This document shows positions 15,787 to 25,929 of a stretch of DNA of 64,000 nucleotides, in pieces. How positions within the stretch are numbered: position 1 is the first letter of the stretch; the number at the start of each line of letters is the position of its first letter. The notes under the pieces were generated by a model. That model was not told the origin of the DNA. It worked only from the letters and a program-made list of their open reading frames with translations, and did no database searches. The DNA comes from Phycisphaerae bacterium (lineage in GTDB: Bacteria > Chloroflexota > Anaerolineae > 4572-78 > J111), in contig JANQQF010000181.1 in NCBI GenBank assembly GCA_028285035.1, positions 203,672-267,671 of the forward strand, written 5' to 3'. A program made the translations under genes and the position numbers.

Positions 15787-18207
15787 ATGATGCAATCAAC
15801 CGAAGTACCTGCCAACCAAAAAACAAAAAAATGTCACAAATTTAGCCATTGGCTTTTTTTTACACTGACTGGTCTAGTCGTTTTTGCCCTACTTATAACT
15901 CTGGGTGGCTATCTATTTTTACGCCGCAGCCTCCCTCAAACCAGCGGCACGATTCAAGTCGCGGGCTTGGATGGCCCGGTCGAGATTACCCGAGATGCTG
16001 ATGGGGTGCCGCACATCGTGGCGACAACCGATCACGATGCCTACTTCGCGATGGGCTATGTGCACGCGCAGGATCGACTGTGGCAAATGGAGTTTCGACG
16101 GCGGATTGGCGCAGGCCGTCTGAGTGAGATCTTAGGTGAAACAACCCTAGATACCGACAAATTTATCCGGACCATCGGCCCTTATCGTGCGGCCCAATCG
16201 GCTTGGACTGCGCTTAGCTCCGAGTCGCAAGCCACCCTCGAAGCCTATGCCGCTGGTGTCAATGCCTGGCTCGATGAAGACCACCCCCTGCCGCCGGAGT
16301 ATCTCATTCTTGGCTTTGAGCCAGAGCCCTGGACGGTCTATGACTCGCTGGTCTGGACGAAGATGATGGCCTGGGATTTGGGCGGAAATTATGACAAGGA
16401 GTTGCTTCGCTTACGCTTGATCCAGGCGATTGGGCCAGCGCGGACGGCTGAATTAATGCCACCGTTCCCCGACACAGGCACCACAATTTTAGCCGCCAAT
16501 CAGCTATCTGGAACAGCCGTGGACACCTTGCTTGATTTGGACAGCAGCCTGCAAGTCAATCTGGGACTCCGAGGGCTGGATGTGGGCAGTAATAACTGGG
16601 TGATCTCTGGGGAGTTAACAGAAACTGGACTGCCGCTTCTAGCCAACGACCCCCATCTCAGTGCCCGCATCCCTTCAATTTGGTATCTGGCTGAGATACA
16701 AGGCGACACCCTACACGTCACCGGGGCCACCCTGCCGGGCCTGCCGACCGTGGTTATCGGGCATAACGAGGACATCGCGTGGGGATTGACCAACCTAGGG
16801 CCGGATGTTCAAGATTTATACATTGAGCGGATCAACCCTGACAATCTCAATCAATACGAGGTGGATGGTGAGTGGCAGGACATCACCATCGTTGAGGAGC
16901 CAATTTACGTCCAAGGTAAGGATGAGCCGATTTTATGGGCCGCCCGTAGCACGCGCCACGGCCCGCTGATTAGTGATGTGTCGGGACGAAGCCCAACCCC
17001 CTTGGCCTTGCGTTGGACCGCGCTCGACCCCGGCGACACCACCTATGACAGCTTCATTCAAATGAACTACGCTTCGGATTGGGAGTCATTCAAGGCTGCT
17101 GCGGTCCATTACGTCGTGCCTAGCCAAAATCTCGTTTTCGCCGACAAAGCAGGCAACATCGGCTACCTTGGCCCCGGCCACATCCCCATTCGAGCGCAGG
17201 GGGATGGCACCCTGCCCGTACCTGGGTGGGATAGCCGTTACGAATGGCAGGGCTGGATTCCATTTGATGAATTGCCGCAAAGCTACAATCCCGAGCAAGG
17301 CTACATTGTCACCGCCAACAATCGCGTTGTTGGCGACGATTATCCGTATCATTTGACCTACGACTGGAGTCCACGCTATCGGGCGGAGCGAATCACAGAG
17401 ATGATTGAGGCCTTGACCAGTAAGGGCAAATTGAGCGTGGCCGATATGCAAACCATTCAAGGCGATCAACTAAGCGCTCAGGGGCGTGAATTGTTGCCCT
17501 TCCTGCAAAGCCTCACGCCAACGGATGATCGTCAGGCTGAAGCCCTAGCCTACTTACAGGGTTGGGATCTCAACACCTCAACCGAGACCATTGCCCCCTC
17601 CATTTATCACGCCTGGCTCTACCATTTTGGTCAAACCGTCTTTGAGGATGATTTGCGAGGCGTGCTTTATGATGAAATGGCCACCCGACAGCATATGACC
17701 TTTCTCGCCAACATCATTGCTGATGATAACACCATATGGTGCGATAATTTTCTGACCACGCCCACCGAAAGCTGTGCGGATACTGCCTTGGTGGCCTTGG
17801 ACCGAGCCTTGGATGACCTAACCGAGCGCGAAGATGAAACGATGGCCAATTGGCAGTGGGGCAAATTCCATCGCACCCAATATCCCCACAATCCTTTCAG
17901 CGAGGTTGACGCCTTGAAATGGTTATTCCATCGAGAAATCGCCAATGGGGGCGACCGATATACGGTCAACGTTGCACATGTTGACTATAAACGCCCCTAT
18001 CTGCAATACAACGTGCCCAGCTACCGTCATATCATTGACATGAGCGACTTCAACAACAGCCTCTTTATGCACACCACGGGTCAATCCGGGCACGCCCTTA
18101 GCCCCCACTACGACGATTTGATCGAACGGCATCAGGCGGTGGAGTATCTGCCGATGTTTTTTGGGATAGAGGTTGATGGGCAGGTCTTGGTGTTGGAACC
18201 GAAGTAA
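15787..18207 (+). CDS. Penicillin acylase family (Ntn-hydrolase) protein
   Basis: Amide hydrolase precursor of 806 aa, the family length. One N-terminal membrane segment (about 22-46) anchors or exports it; the enzyme should act outside the cytoplasmic membrane. The alpha-chain part has DADGVPHI and MGYVHAQDRLWQME. The autocatalytic beta-chain start is Ser268 in VGSNNWVISG, and LANDPHL follows. Members cleave penicillins, N-acyl homoserine lactones or acyl-peptides; the substrate cannot be told. Separated by 79 bp from the KAS III operon and may be independent. A perfect palindrome GTATCCAT/ATGGATAC (18218-18235) lies just after its stop. Confidence 0.93.
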   Translation: MMQSTEVPANQKTKKCHKFSHWLFFTLTGLVVFALLITLGGYLFLRRSLPQTSGTIQVAGLDGPVEITRDADGVPHIVATTDHDAYFAMGYVHAQDRLWQMEFRRRIGAGRLSEILGETTLDTDKFIRTIGPYRAAQSAWTALSSESQATLEAYAAGVNAWLDEDHPLPPEYLILGFEPEPWTVYDSLVWTKMMAWDLGGNYDKELLRLRLIQAIGPARTAELMPPFPDTGTTILAANQLSGTAVDTLLDLDSSLQVNLGLRGLDVGSNNWVISGELTETGLPLLANDPHLSARIPSIWYLAEIQGDTLHVTGATLPGLPTVVIGHNEDIAWGLTNLGPDVQDLYIERINPDNLNQYEVDGEWQDITIVEEPIYVQGKDEPILWAARSTRHGPLISDVSGRSPTPLALRWTALDPGDTTYDSFIQMNYASDWESFKAAAVHYVVPSQNLVFADKAGNIGYLGPGHIPIRAQGDGTLPVPGWDSRYEWQGWIPFDELPQSYNPEQGYIVTANNRVVGDDYPYHLTYDWSPRYRAERITEMIEALTSKGKLSVADMQTIQGDQLSAQGRELLPFLQSLTPTDDRQAEALAYLQGWDLNTSTETIAPSIYHAWLYHFGQTVFEDDLRGVLYDEMATRQHMTFLANIIADDNTIWCDNFLTTPTESCADTALVALDRALDDLTEREDETMANWQWGKFHRTQYPHNPFSEVDALKWLFHREIANGGDRYTVNVAHVDYKRPYLQYNVPSYRHIIDMSDFNNSLFMHTTGQSGHALSPHYDDLIERHQAVEYLPMFFGIEVDGQVLVLEPK

Positions 18208-18277
18208 AAAAATGCAGGTATCCATAGATGGATACTGATCTAACACAGATAAAATCTAATTAACGAAAGGCAACAAA

Positions 18278-19489
18278 ATGCCAGATTTAAATCAAGAAAT
18301 CGACCGAACCGGAACGGGTAGTATTAAATGGGAATATCTGTACAAAGACAAAGAGTTAGTTTTCGGGGATCACACGCACAAAAAGCATGGTAGGGAACGG
18401 ATACTGCCGTTGTGGGTGGCTGATATGGATTTTCCGGTGCCAGAGGCTGTGACCAAAGCTATCATCCATCGGGCTCAGCACCCTGTTTTTGGCTATACGT
18501 TTCCCTCCGATAACTACTTCGAGGCGGTTATCAACTGGATAGAGCGTCGTAACAATTGGAAAATTGAACGGGACTGGATCACGCTCACACCGGGGGTGGT
18601 TTCGGCCTTCAACTTCGCCGTCAAAGCCTTCTCCGAGCCGGGGGACAAAATTCTGATCCAACGCCCCGTCTACTATCCTTTTATGATGGCTGCAGAAGAA
18701 AATGGACGCGAGCTTGTCTCAAATTCGTTGGTTTATGACAGCGGGCGCTTCCATATTGACTTTGCCGATTTGACCAAAAAAGCAGCCGACCCAGCGGTCA
18801 AGCTCCTAATTTTGTGCAGTCCGCACAACCCGGTCAGTCGCGTTTGGACGCCGGAGGAGTTAACCAAATTGGGCGAAATCTGCCTCGAAAACGACGTGCT
18901 AGTGGTGTCAGATGAAATCCACTGCGATCTCATCTTCTCCGGCCACACCTTCACCCCCTTCGCCTCACTCAGCGAGGACTTTGCGCAAAACAGCATCATC
19001 TGCACCGCCGCCAGCAAGACCTTTAATCTCGCGGGATTAGCAAACTCAAACATCATCATTCCCAACAAAGATTTGCGAGAATCTTTCAGAAAAGAGTTGG
19101 GCAGCGGCGGACTGTGGGGGACAAACATCTTCGGAATGGTAGGCACCGAAGCGGCTTTGACTCACGGTGAACCGTGGCTGACCGAAGTGATGGCTTATAT
19201 CGAGGGCAACTATCACTTTATGAAAGCATATCTGGCTGAACACATCCCCCAAATCAAGCTAATTGAGCCAGAGGGCACCTATCTCATCTGGGCTGACTGT
19301 AGCGCGTTGGAGCTTGACGCGGTCACCCGCCGCCAGCTACTGCTTGACGACGCCAAGGTCTTTCTGGATGAAGGGGTTCACTTTGGCCCCGAAGGCGAGC
19401 AATTTGAGCGGATCAATGTTGCCTGCCCTCGGGATGTTTTGGCTGAGGCACTGGAACGAATGAGAGGGGTCATCAGCCAGACTGGCTAA
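18278..19489 (+). CDS. MalY/PatB family PLP-dependent C-S lyase (putative cystathionine beta-lyase)
   Basis: Fold-type I PLP enzyme of 403 aa. Signatures: PLWVADMDFPVPEAV near the N-terminus, Tyr73 region HPVFGYTFPSD, SPHNPVSRVW with Ser replacing the usual Gly, cofactor Asp212 in VSDEIHCDL, and the Schiff-base Lys247 in TAASKTFNLAGL. The family cleaves cystathionine or S-alkyl cysteines to thiol, pyruvate and ammonia. Placed among persulfide and sulfate genes, it may release thiols or sulfide. Ribosome site AAAGG precedes the ATG. Its stop overlaps the convergent SulP gene by 4 bp. Confidence 0.9.
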   Translation: MPDLNQEIDRTGTGSIKWEYLYKDKELVFGDHTHKKHGRERILPLWVADMDFPVPEAVTKAIIHRAQHPVFGYTFPSDNYFEAVINWIERRNNWKIERDWITLTPGVVSAFNFAVKAFSEPGDKILIQRPVYYPFMMAAEENGRELVSNSLVYDSGRFHIDFADLTKKAADPAVKLLILCSPHNPVSRVWTPEELTKLGEICLENDVLVVSDEIHCDLIFSGHTFTPFASLSEDFAQNSIICTAASKTFNLAGLANSNIIIPNKDLRESFRKELGSGGLWGTNIFGMVGTEAALTHGEPWLTEVMAYIEGNYHFMKAYLAEHIPQIKLIEPEGTYLIWADCSALELDAVTRRQLLLDDAKVFLDEGVHFGPEGEQFERINVACPRDVLAEALERMRGVISQTG

Positions 19490-21246
19490 ACATACCCCAG
19501 TGCTTTCATTGCATCGTGGGTGCTTTCGTGGAAGTGATCGGGGCCGATATGATGGACAAAATCAATCTGTTTGAGTTTGTCCATCACCGGACCTTTGATC
19601 GCTGCAAAATGGAGATCGACGCCCGCATCACGCAACTCGTGGTTGAGTGACTCCAGGGTCTCTAGGGCGCTGGCATCGATAAAGTTGATGGCCGTGCCGA
19701 TCAGCAAAAAATACTTAATTTCTGGCTTATCAGCCACAATACCTAACACTGTATCTTCCAGATATTTGGTGTTGGCAAAGTAAAGACTCTGGTCGATGCG
19801 TACGGCCACAATTTCGGGATGGGTAGTCACCTCGTGACGCAGAACATTGCGGTAGATTTCGCTATCGCCCAAACGGCCAACCACGGCTATATGTGGACGA
19901 CTGGTCCGCCAGATGAACATTAGAATAGCGGCAGCGACTCCGACTAAAATGCCGCTTTCCACCCCAATTCCCAACACCGCAAAAAAAGTGATGAGTAGTG
20001 CAGCAGCATCGGCTTTGTTATAGTGCCAAACGTGCTTAAACGTTTTGAGGTCGATCAAGCCAACGACCGCGACCATAATGATGGCTGCCAGGACAGCGTT
20101 GGGCAAAAAGAAAAAGAGGGGGGTGAGAAAGATGACAGTCAGGGCGACAAGCAGGGCGGTGATGATGGAAGCTAATCCAGTGTTGGCTCCCGCCGCAAAA
20201 TTGACCACTGAGCGGCTAAAGCCGCCGGTGACAGCATACCCCCCTGTTAGCATCGCGCCCAGATTGGCCGCACCCAGACCAATGAGTTCTTGATTGGCGT
20301 CTACTTTCTCCCGTCGTTTACTGGCCAGCGACTTCGCCACTGAAATACTTTCCATATAGCCCACAAAGCTAATGGCTAGGGCCGTTGGCAGTAGCACCTG
20401 CCAAACATTCAGATCAAAGTGGGGCAGGGTCAGCGGGGGCAAGCCAGCGGGCACATCGCCGACAATTTTGACCCCAGCCGTCTCATTCAAATTAAATAGC
20501 ACGACAACCAACGTTCCTAGCAACACAATGACCAATGGTCCCGCTTTGGTGATGGGCACGGCCAAACTCGATTGTACCCCCAATCGCCTCAATTGTACTC
20601 CCAAACCTAACTTGAAGTAAAAGAGAATGATAATGCTGAGTAAGCCGATACTGAGCGTGATCCCATTGGTTTCGGCCAGATGTGCGGCGGCATAGAGGAC
20701 CAACTCGTAGAAATACTCGGTGCGAGGTATGGCATAACCCAAAATGTGTTTGAGTTGGCTAAAGCCAATGACGATGGCAGCGGCGCTGGTGAAACCAGCC
20801 AAGACTGGATGACTGAGAAAGTTGACCAGAAAGCCCAACTTAGCCAGACCCATCCCAAATTGGATCACCCCGACTAACAAGGCCAAGGTCAAAGCCAGTT
20901 GAAGATAAGCGGCACTGCCCGTCTCAGCCAGTGGGCTGATGCCGGTCGCGACCATCAACGAGACGATGGCGACAGGACCAACCGCCAAGGTACGGCTGGT
21001 CCCAAGGAGACCATAGATGACGAGCGGCAGGATACTGGCATACAAGCCCACTTCGGGCGGCAGCCCGGCTAGAAGCGCATAGGCCATCCCTTGCGGCACC
21101 AACATAATGGCCACAATCACGCCCGCCATCAAATCACCGACAAAATTTTCACGTCGGTAATTGATCAACCACTCTAAAAAGGGCAAGTAGTGGGTTAGAT
21201 TGGCTCTTTTGTGTTTCCCTGTTGCTAGGGCTGTATTCGCCGTCAC
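19486..21246 (-). CDS. SulP family anion (sulfate) permease with STAS domain
   Basis: Secondary transporter of 586 aa: about 12-14 membrane helices (residues 40-430) and a C-terminal cytoplasmic STAS domain (about 450-570, with INFIDASALETLESL). The SulP signature is PQGMAYALLAGLPPEVGLYA. The start appears to be GTG 21246; no nearby ATG exists. Likely substrates are sulfate or bicarbonate. The gene lies 32 bp downstream of the CstB-like gene in the same direction, so export or import of the oxidised sulfur product is a sensible inference. Confidence 0.92.
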   Translation of the reverse strand: MTANTALATGKHKRANLTHYLPFLEWLINYRRENFVGDLMAGVIVAIMLVPQGMAYALLAGLPPEVGLYASILPLVIYGLLGTSRTLAVGPVAIVSLMVATGISPLAETGSAAYLQLALTLALLVGVIQFGMGLAKLGFLVNFLSHPVLAGFTSAAAIVIGFSQLKHILGYAIPRTEYFYELVLYAAAHLAETNGITLSIGLLSIIILFYFKLGLGVQLRRLGVQSSLAVPITKAGPLVIVLLGTLVVVLFNLNETAGVKIVGDVPAGLPPLTLPHFDLNVWQVLLPTALAISFVGYMESISVAKSLASKRREKVDANQELIGLGAANLGAMLTGGYAVTGGFSRSVVNFAAGANTGLASIITALLVALTVIFLTPLFFFLPNAVLAAIIMVAVVGLIDLKTFKHVWHYNKADAAALLITFFAVLGIGVESGILVGVAAAILMFIWRTSRPHIAVVGRLGDSEIYRNVLRHEVTTHPEIVAVRIDQSLYFANTKYLEDTVLGIVADKPEIKYFLLIGTAINFIDASALETLESLNHELRDAGVDLHFAAIKGPVMDKLKQIDFVHHIGPDHFHESTHDAMKALGYV

Positions 21247-21278
21247 GTGTGTTATCTCTTTTCATTCACAATTCACAA

Positions 21279-22697
21279 TTAATTCCCATTCCGCTCAATG
21301 GGCAAACCATCCGCAGCCCACTTCATATAACCACCCTTCAGATTAATCACCTCCGTAATGCCATTGGCCTGCAAAATACTAGCCCCGATGGCAGAACGTG
21401 CCCCCGACCGACATTGCACGACGACAGGTTTTCCTACGGGCACCCGATCAATCCGCTTCTGCAAATAGCCCAACATTAGATGCTCAGCGTAGGGCAGATG
21501 ACCTTCGTTCCACTCATTGGTGTTACGGACATCAATCAAGGTCAGCTCACCATTAGCGATTTGCTCGGCCACGGCTTGCGGCTCTTTTTCTTCATAACCT
21601 TGCAGGGCTTCGGGCCACATCTCGATGATAGAGGGATCAGCATAACCACCAATATTGTCGAGACCGATATAGACCAAATCGCGGACGGCCTGGGCGGTTG
21701 TGGCCTCATCAGCAATCAAATAGAAATGCTTCTCATAATCGAGCAACCAGCCAGACCAATTGGTAAAGGCGTTGTTGACTGGGATGTTGACTGTACCCGC
21801 GATGTGTCCGGTAGCATAGGTCTGTGCGGGGCGAGTATCAACAACCATTGCCCCTTGATCTAACGCAGATTTCAGTTCCTCGATATCCAATTTGTGGGGC
21901 TGAGGCATCCCATTCGTGAGTACGTTGCGCTCGATCTTGTTCAACTTCTTCATCATCGCAAAATAAACGGGTGCCTCTGGTTGGCCATCGAGCAAGGCTG
22001 CTACAAATTCATCTTCATCATCGTGGGCCATCGCCCAGTTGAATAATTTTTCATAGCCAACGGTGCTGGAGGGAATCGCACCTAGGGCCTTACCACAGGC
22101 ACTGCCTGCGCCGTGGGCGGGCCAGACTTGGACGTAGTCAGGCAGGGCCTTGAAGCGTTTGAGCGAGGCAAACATCTGTCGCGCTCCTGGTTCAGCGGTA
22201 CCTTGAATACCCGCCGCTTCCTCTAGCAAGTCTGGGCGACCAATATCACCGACGAAGACAAAGTCACCTGTAAAAATACCAATCGGCTGATCCGCTCCAG
22301 CGGTATCGGTGACGATGAATGAGATGTGTTCGGGGGTGTGACCGGGGGTGTGCATCACCTCAATTTTGATGTTACCGATCATAAAAATGTCACCGTCTTT
22401 GACGAGTTGGTGATCATATTCATCAACAAATTCATATTTCCAATTAGCGTCCCCTTCATCCGATAGGTAAAGCTTGGCCCCCGTCTGTAGTGCCAATTCA
22501 CGCGCCCCGGAGAGGAAATCGGCGTGAATATGGGTTTCGATAGCCGCAATAATTTTCATACCGTTATCTTTGGCAACCTGCCGATACCCGCTCAGGTCCC
22601 GACCCGGATCAACCACCAAGGCCTCACCTGTAGCCTGACACCCGACCATATACGAGGCGTGGGCAATTTTATCATCATAAAAATATTTCAATAGCAT
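21279..22697 (-). CDS. CstB-like persulfide dioxygenase-rhodanese fusion
   Basis: Multidomain enzyme of 472 aa that should oxidise low-molecular-weight persulfide to thiosulfate/sulfite. N-terminal MBL domain with HIHAD at 56-60, His120 in HTPGHTPEH, Asp145 and His195; Cys20 and Cys201 (PAHGAGSACGK) occupy positions matching, as I recall, Cys20 and Cys201 of Staphylococcus aureus CstB. A middle rhodanese domain (about 268-365) has no active Cys; the C-terminal one has Cys429 in QCRSGARSA. Good ribosome site AAGGAG before ATG 22697. It belongs to a leftward set with two YeeE/YedE genes upstream and SulP downstream. Confidence 0.93.
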   Translation of the reverse strand: MLLKYFYDDKIAHASYMVGCQATGEALVVDPGRDLSGYRQVAKDNGMKIIAAIETHIHADFLSGARELALQTGAKLYLSDEGDANWKYEFVDEYDHQLVKDGDIFMIGNIKIEVMHTPGHTPEHISFIVTDTAGADQPIGIFTGDFVFVGDIGRPDLLEEAAGIQGTAEPGARQMFASLKRFKALPDYVQVWPAHGAGSACGKALGAIPSSTVGYEKLFNWAMAHDDEDEFVAALLDGQPEAPVYFAMMKKLNKIERNVLTNGMPQPHKLDIEELKSALDQGAMVVDTRPAQTYATGHIAGTVNIPVNNAFTNWSGWLLDYEKHFYLIADEATTAQAVRDLVYIGLDNIGGYADPSIIEMWPEALQGYEEKEPQAVAEQIANGELTLIDVRNTNEWNEGHLPYAEHLMLGYLQKRIDRVPVGKPVVVQCRSGARSAIGASILQANGITEVINLKGGYMKWAADGLPIERNGN

Positions 22698-22847
22698 CGT
22701 TATCTCCTTGAAATTAGTGGCTAGTGATTGGGGGTAGTGGATAGTCTCTCATTCAAGAGATAGTCCATCATTCATTAAAATCAATAGCCATTACAGTTTT
22801 ATTTTTGAACTCAATAAACTCTACAACCCCTATCAACCCTACAAACT

Positions 22848-23318
22848 CTAATGCGGCAAATGTCGCTGAAACCAAGCGTAGGCGTACATCCCGGCAAACG
22901 CTGAGGCAAAAGTAACGAGGGCCATATACTCCCCACTTCCGATTTGGGCGTAGATAGGGCCGGGGCAAGCACCGGTAATGGCCCACCCAAGGCCAAAAAT
23001 TGCACCGCCGATGATCACTCCTTGTTGAAAAGGCTTTTCCTTCACCTCAATTGGCATCTTCTCGATTGTTTTCATCTCAAACCGTCGGATTAAAGCCAGC
23101 GAGATGGCTCCAACGACGATGGCCGAGGCAATAATCAGATACATGTGAGCTTCCTGAAACAGGAACATTTGTTGGATGCGGAACCAGGAAACCACTTCTG
23201 ACTTGACCAAGACAATCCCAAAGCCAAAACCGATGAGTAAGGTTGAAAGGAGTTGAACCAAAGTCTCCCCTTTGGTATGAATATCTGAGTGTTGTTGATT
23301 TGCTGTTGCTTGCATCAT
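22848..23318 (-). CDS. YeeE/YedE family sulfur-transport protein (second subunit)
   Basis: Half-size YeeE/YedE protein of 156 aa with four hydrophobic segments and the conserved cysteine motif GACPG (Cys118). In full-length thiosulfate transporters (TsuA-type) such cysteines line the pore; half-size proteins are thought to pair. Start at ATGATG 23318 behind AGGGAGG; 7 bp after the first half gene. The motif pairs with GGCTSGH in the partner. Likely imports thiosulfate or another reactive sulfur species for the CstB-like enzyme. Confidence 0.88.
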   Translation of the reverse strand: MMQATANQQHSDIHTKGETLVQLLSTLLIGFGFGIVLVKSEVVSWFRIQQMFLFQEAHMYLIIASAIVVGAISLALIRRFEMKTIEKMPIEVKEKPFQQGVIIGGAIFGLGWAITGACPGPIYAQIGSGEYMALVTFASAFAGMYAYAWFQRHLPH

Positions 23319-23325
23319 GACCTCC

Positions 23326-23811
23326 CTATAAAAACAGTGGTTGAATAACCCAAACCATCAACAGGCCACCGACAAAAAAGAAAACAGATGCGACCAAACT
23401 GGGCCATTTCAGGTTTGAAATCCCCATAATCGTATGGCCTGAGGTGCAACCGCCCGCATAACGGGTACCAAAGCCGACGAGAAAGCCACCGATGGCCAAA
23501 ATCACGCCGCCTGTCAGGCTGTAGTAACTGCTTGGCAAAAATTGAACCGGTGCTGCCGACAAGAAACTGGCCCCAACAAACGCTCCCAAAACAATGCCAA
23601 CCACAAACATCATCCGCCAGTGATTATTCTGCCAGTTGTAATGCTTGAAATAGGACAGGCTGCTTTCTGGTGAACACATCGCCCCCAAATGTTGAAAGCT
23701 GGTTGAGACCCCAAAGCTCTTGCCTGACAAAAAAAGCAAGGCTGGCACCATCAAACCAATCAGCGGCCCAGACACATACCACGGCCAAGGCTGCATCATC
23801 CACTCTATCAT
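23326..23811 (-). CDS. YeeE/YedE family sulfur-transport protein (first subunit)
   Basis: Half-size YeeE/YedE membrane protein of 161 aa with the motif RYAGGCTSGHTIMG (Cys122). ATG 23811 is chosen over an upstream in-frame start because GAGGAGGA lies just before it. The two halves form an operon and probably a heterodimer. First gene of the leftward sulfur set. A TATAGT-like -10 sits upstream, but no convincing -35 was seen. Confidence 0.88.
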   Translation of the reverse strand: MIEWMMQPWPWYVSGPLIGLMVPALLFLSGKSFGVSTSFQHLGAMCSPESSLSYFKHYNWQNNHWRMMFVVGIVLGAFVGASFLSAAPVQFLPSSYYSLTGGVILAIGGFLVGFGTRYAGGCTSGHTIMGISNLKWPSLVASVFFFVGGLLMVWVIQPLFL

Positions 23812-23903
23812 CAATTCCTCCTCGAACGGTTTAGTCAATCGTTTTGTTTGATGGAGTCACTATACGCGATGGATTTAATGAGGGTATAAAAGTTTTGTAA
23901 GAG

Positions 23904-24918
23904 TTGTGTAAGGATGAACAAAAATCGACCACAACAGTGGATTGTGTAAATGACAAATTGTATCACCCACCATCGACCACCTCAGCGCCCTCTACATTCG
24001 CCCCACCCCTTCCCCAACCCACAACCATCTTTATTGGTCGTCAGAATGAAATTGCAGATATCACGGACAAACTGGCTCAATTTTGACCAATCGTGGGCCT
24101 TACTCACGTCTGAAGAGCAAAATGTCTTGGCCAAATTAACTGTTTTTCGCGCAGGTTTTGCCTCAGAAGAGGCGGAAGTAGTGGCTGGGGCAACGTGGCC
24201 GATTTTGTTGGGGTTGGTGGATAAGTCGTTGATTGAAGCACAAAGAGACAGTCGGTTTGATCTCCACCTCTTAATTCGACAATATGCAGCGGCAAAATTA
24301 GAAATGTCAGTCGAAAAAGAAACGGCTCAACAAGCGCATTTCGATGCATTTTGCACCTTGGCCCAGACGTTAGATGATTTGTCAATCGGTCCTCATGCTA
24401 TTACCAGCTCTCGACGGGCTGAGGTAGAGCATCATAATTTTCGAGTAGCCCTAAGTTGGGGCCTAACTAGCCAGCAAAGTGAAGCCGTGCTAAACCTGTT
24501 GCATAACCTTTTTGCATTTTGGCTACCAGCGGGGCACTGGCAAGAAGGAGAACAATGGTCAGCTCAGGCCGTCGCTTTAGCAAAAACAAACGGAAAAGAT
24601 TCGGTTAGTCTCAGTTTGATTTTATCCCAACTCACTATATTCACGGCCTTACAGGGACGTTACCTGGAAGTAGTTGCTCTGGCGCAACAGTCTTATCAAA
24701 TGGCGCAACGATTGAAAGATCCTTGGGCTTTGGTGCATGCCTTACAATTACAGGGGCAATCTCGGCCAGATAAAGAGGCAGCTATAGCGGCCTATGATAA
24801 GGCCATTGATATTTGCCGAGAACAGGCTGGCAACCCTCAGTTTGATAGATATCTTTGCTCCCTAAAGGATACAAGATTGTATTTAATGATAGTTACTGAC
24901 CCAGATGTAACTTTCTAA
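23904..24918 (+). pseudogene. Broken ATPase/TPR regulator (NB-ARC-type) remnant
   Basis: Two frames carry parts of one former protein. The first (23904-24086) ends with PQPTTIFIGRQNEIADITDK, the start of an AAA/NB-ARC ATPase of AfsR/LuxR type. The next, in another frame from about 24084, resumes at FDQSWALLTSEEQNVLAKL, the winged-helix region that normally follows the ATPase, then TPR-like helices up to about 24870. The Walker A and B region, some 250 residues, is missing, and the 3' end stops at a MITE-like insertion (24895-24978). Internal deletion, frameshift and truncation make function very unlikely. Confidence 0.75.
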
Positions 24919-24982
24919 ACTTTTCAAGATGGTCCCTGGAACAAGGCATCATGTTTAGTTTTCTATGTCCGGGTCAGTAGTT
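24891..24982. mobile_element. Candidate 84-bp MITE with 4-bp target duplication
   Basis: Inverted ends ACTGACCC (24895-24902) and GGGTCAGT (24971-24978), with weaker pairing further in, flanked on both sides by the direct repeat AGTT (24891-24894 and 24979-24982). No coding capacity. It lies at the broken 3' end of the pseudogene. Confidence 0.6.
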
Positions 24983-25007
24983 ATGATAGAGGGGGAAGAT
25001 TGATTCG

Positions 25008-25808
25008 CTATAAGGTCTGGGAAACGTCTACATTCCAGAAGAAGGTTTCAAGCTCCCAGTAGGACCACGGCTGTCCTTGATCTTCCCAAGAAACCGCGAC
25101 TCGAGCGGGAAGTTTAGCGCCATTTATTGTCTGCCACGATAAAAAATCGACACGCCAGGGAATTTTACCACTTTGTTCATCACGATAGCGCAAGGCGGTT
25201 ATGGCAGTGATTAGGCCACTCTCGGCATCAAAGTGAACCGTCAACTCATCTTCTTTGTCAGCAAAAGGGAAAATGAGACGGGCTGAGGTGTTATCAATGG
25301 CTTCCCAGCGAATTCGTCTGTCGGTAAGCCAAAGTGACGGCATAAGGGGCGCCTCGGCCCACAGGATCATATTGGCGGCCCGGTCAATCGCTGGGCCGGT
25401 GACTGTCTTAATGATTGGCCCCGTCATCCCTATCTTATTAACATAACGGTCAATCGCATTCAACACAGGCAGTCCGAACCAAGTGACTTCCATATAACGT
25501 TCAAAGGCATCCCCCGGTCGATGAACAAGCTGATAGCGCAGCGGCAGCCAGAAACCAAAGTTGGCGCGCCCCCGACCATACACCACCAGTGACTCAACAC
25601 GCGGCACTTGATCAGCAAAAGCCACTTGAAAATAGCGACGCACCGGGGCAGGCAAATCAATTGGTATCTCTACCCAGCCCAAATCTTGGGGTTCATCCAC
25701 TCTTTGGGGAAGATTTTCTGGTAGAATTTGGCATCCAATCCAGCCAAGGCCAGCTAAAGCTGTCAATCCACCAGCTATTCCAAATATAACTTTACCCAAT
25801 TGAGTCAT
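25008..25808 (-). CDS. DUF6544-like conserved protein
   Basis: Protein of 266 aa with one N-terminal membrane segment (about 7-28) and a soluble part outside the membrane. Conserved-looking stretches are LPAPVRRYFQVAF, the Gly-Arg-Gly turn after SLVVYGRG, WLPLRYQLVHRPGDAF and a C-terminal KLPARVAVSWEDQ. I believe this matches the DUF6544 (formerly DUF6920) group, of unknown function; moderately sure. Monocistronic, with no clear tie to its neighbours. Confidence 0.75.
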   Translation of the reverse strand: MTQLGKVIFGIAGGLTALAGLGWIGCQILPENLPQRVDEPQDLGWVEIPIDLPAPVRRYFQVAFADQVPRVESLVVYGRGRANFGFWLPLRYQLVHRPGDAFERYMEVTWFGLPVLNAIDRYVNKIGMTGPIIKTVTGPAIDRAANMILWAEAPLMPSLWLTDRRIRWEAIDNTSARLIFPFADKEDELTVHFDAESGLITAITALRYRDEQSGKIPWRVDFLSWQTINGAKLPARVAVSWEDQGQPWSYWELETFFWNVDVSQTL

Positions 25809-25929
25809 GTGCCTCTCCGTCTAAATATCTTATTCATTCTAGACCAAAAATCCGAAGAGGTGGCTACTCAGCAGACTAGTTTTTCACCTAGATACTTATT
25901 TAGGACTTACACAGAATACAATTGAAATG

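Noticed and set aside
17086..17469. Antisense frame in the penicillin acylase gene
   Set aside because: No ribosome site or family resemblance; a shadow of a well-supported gene.
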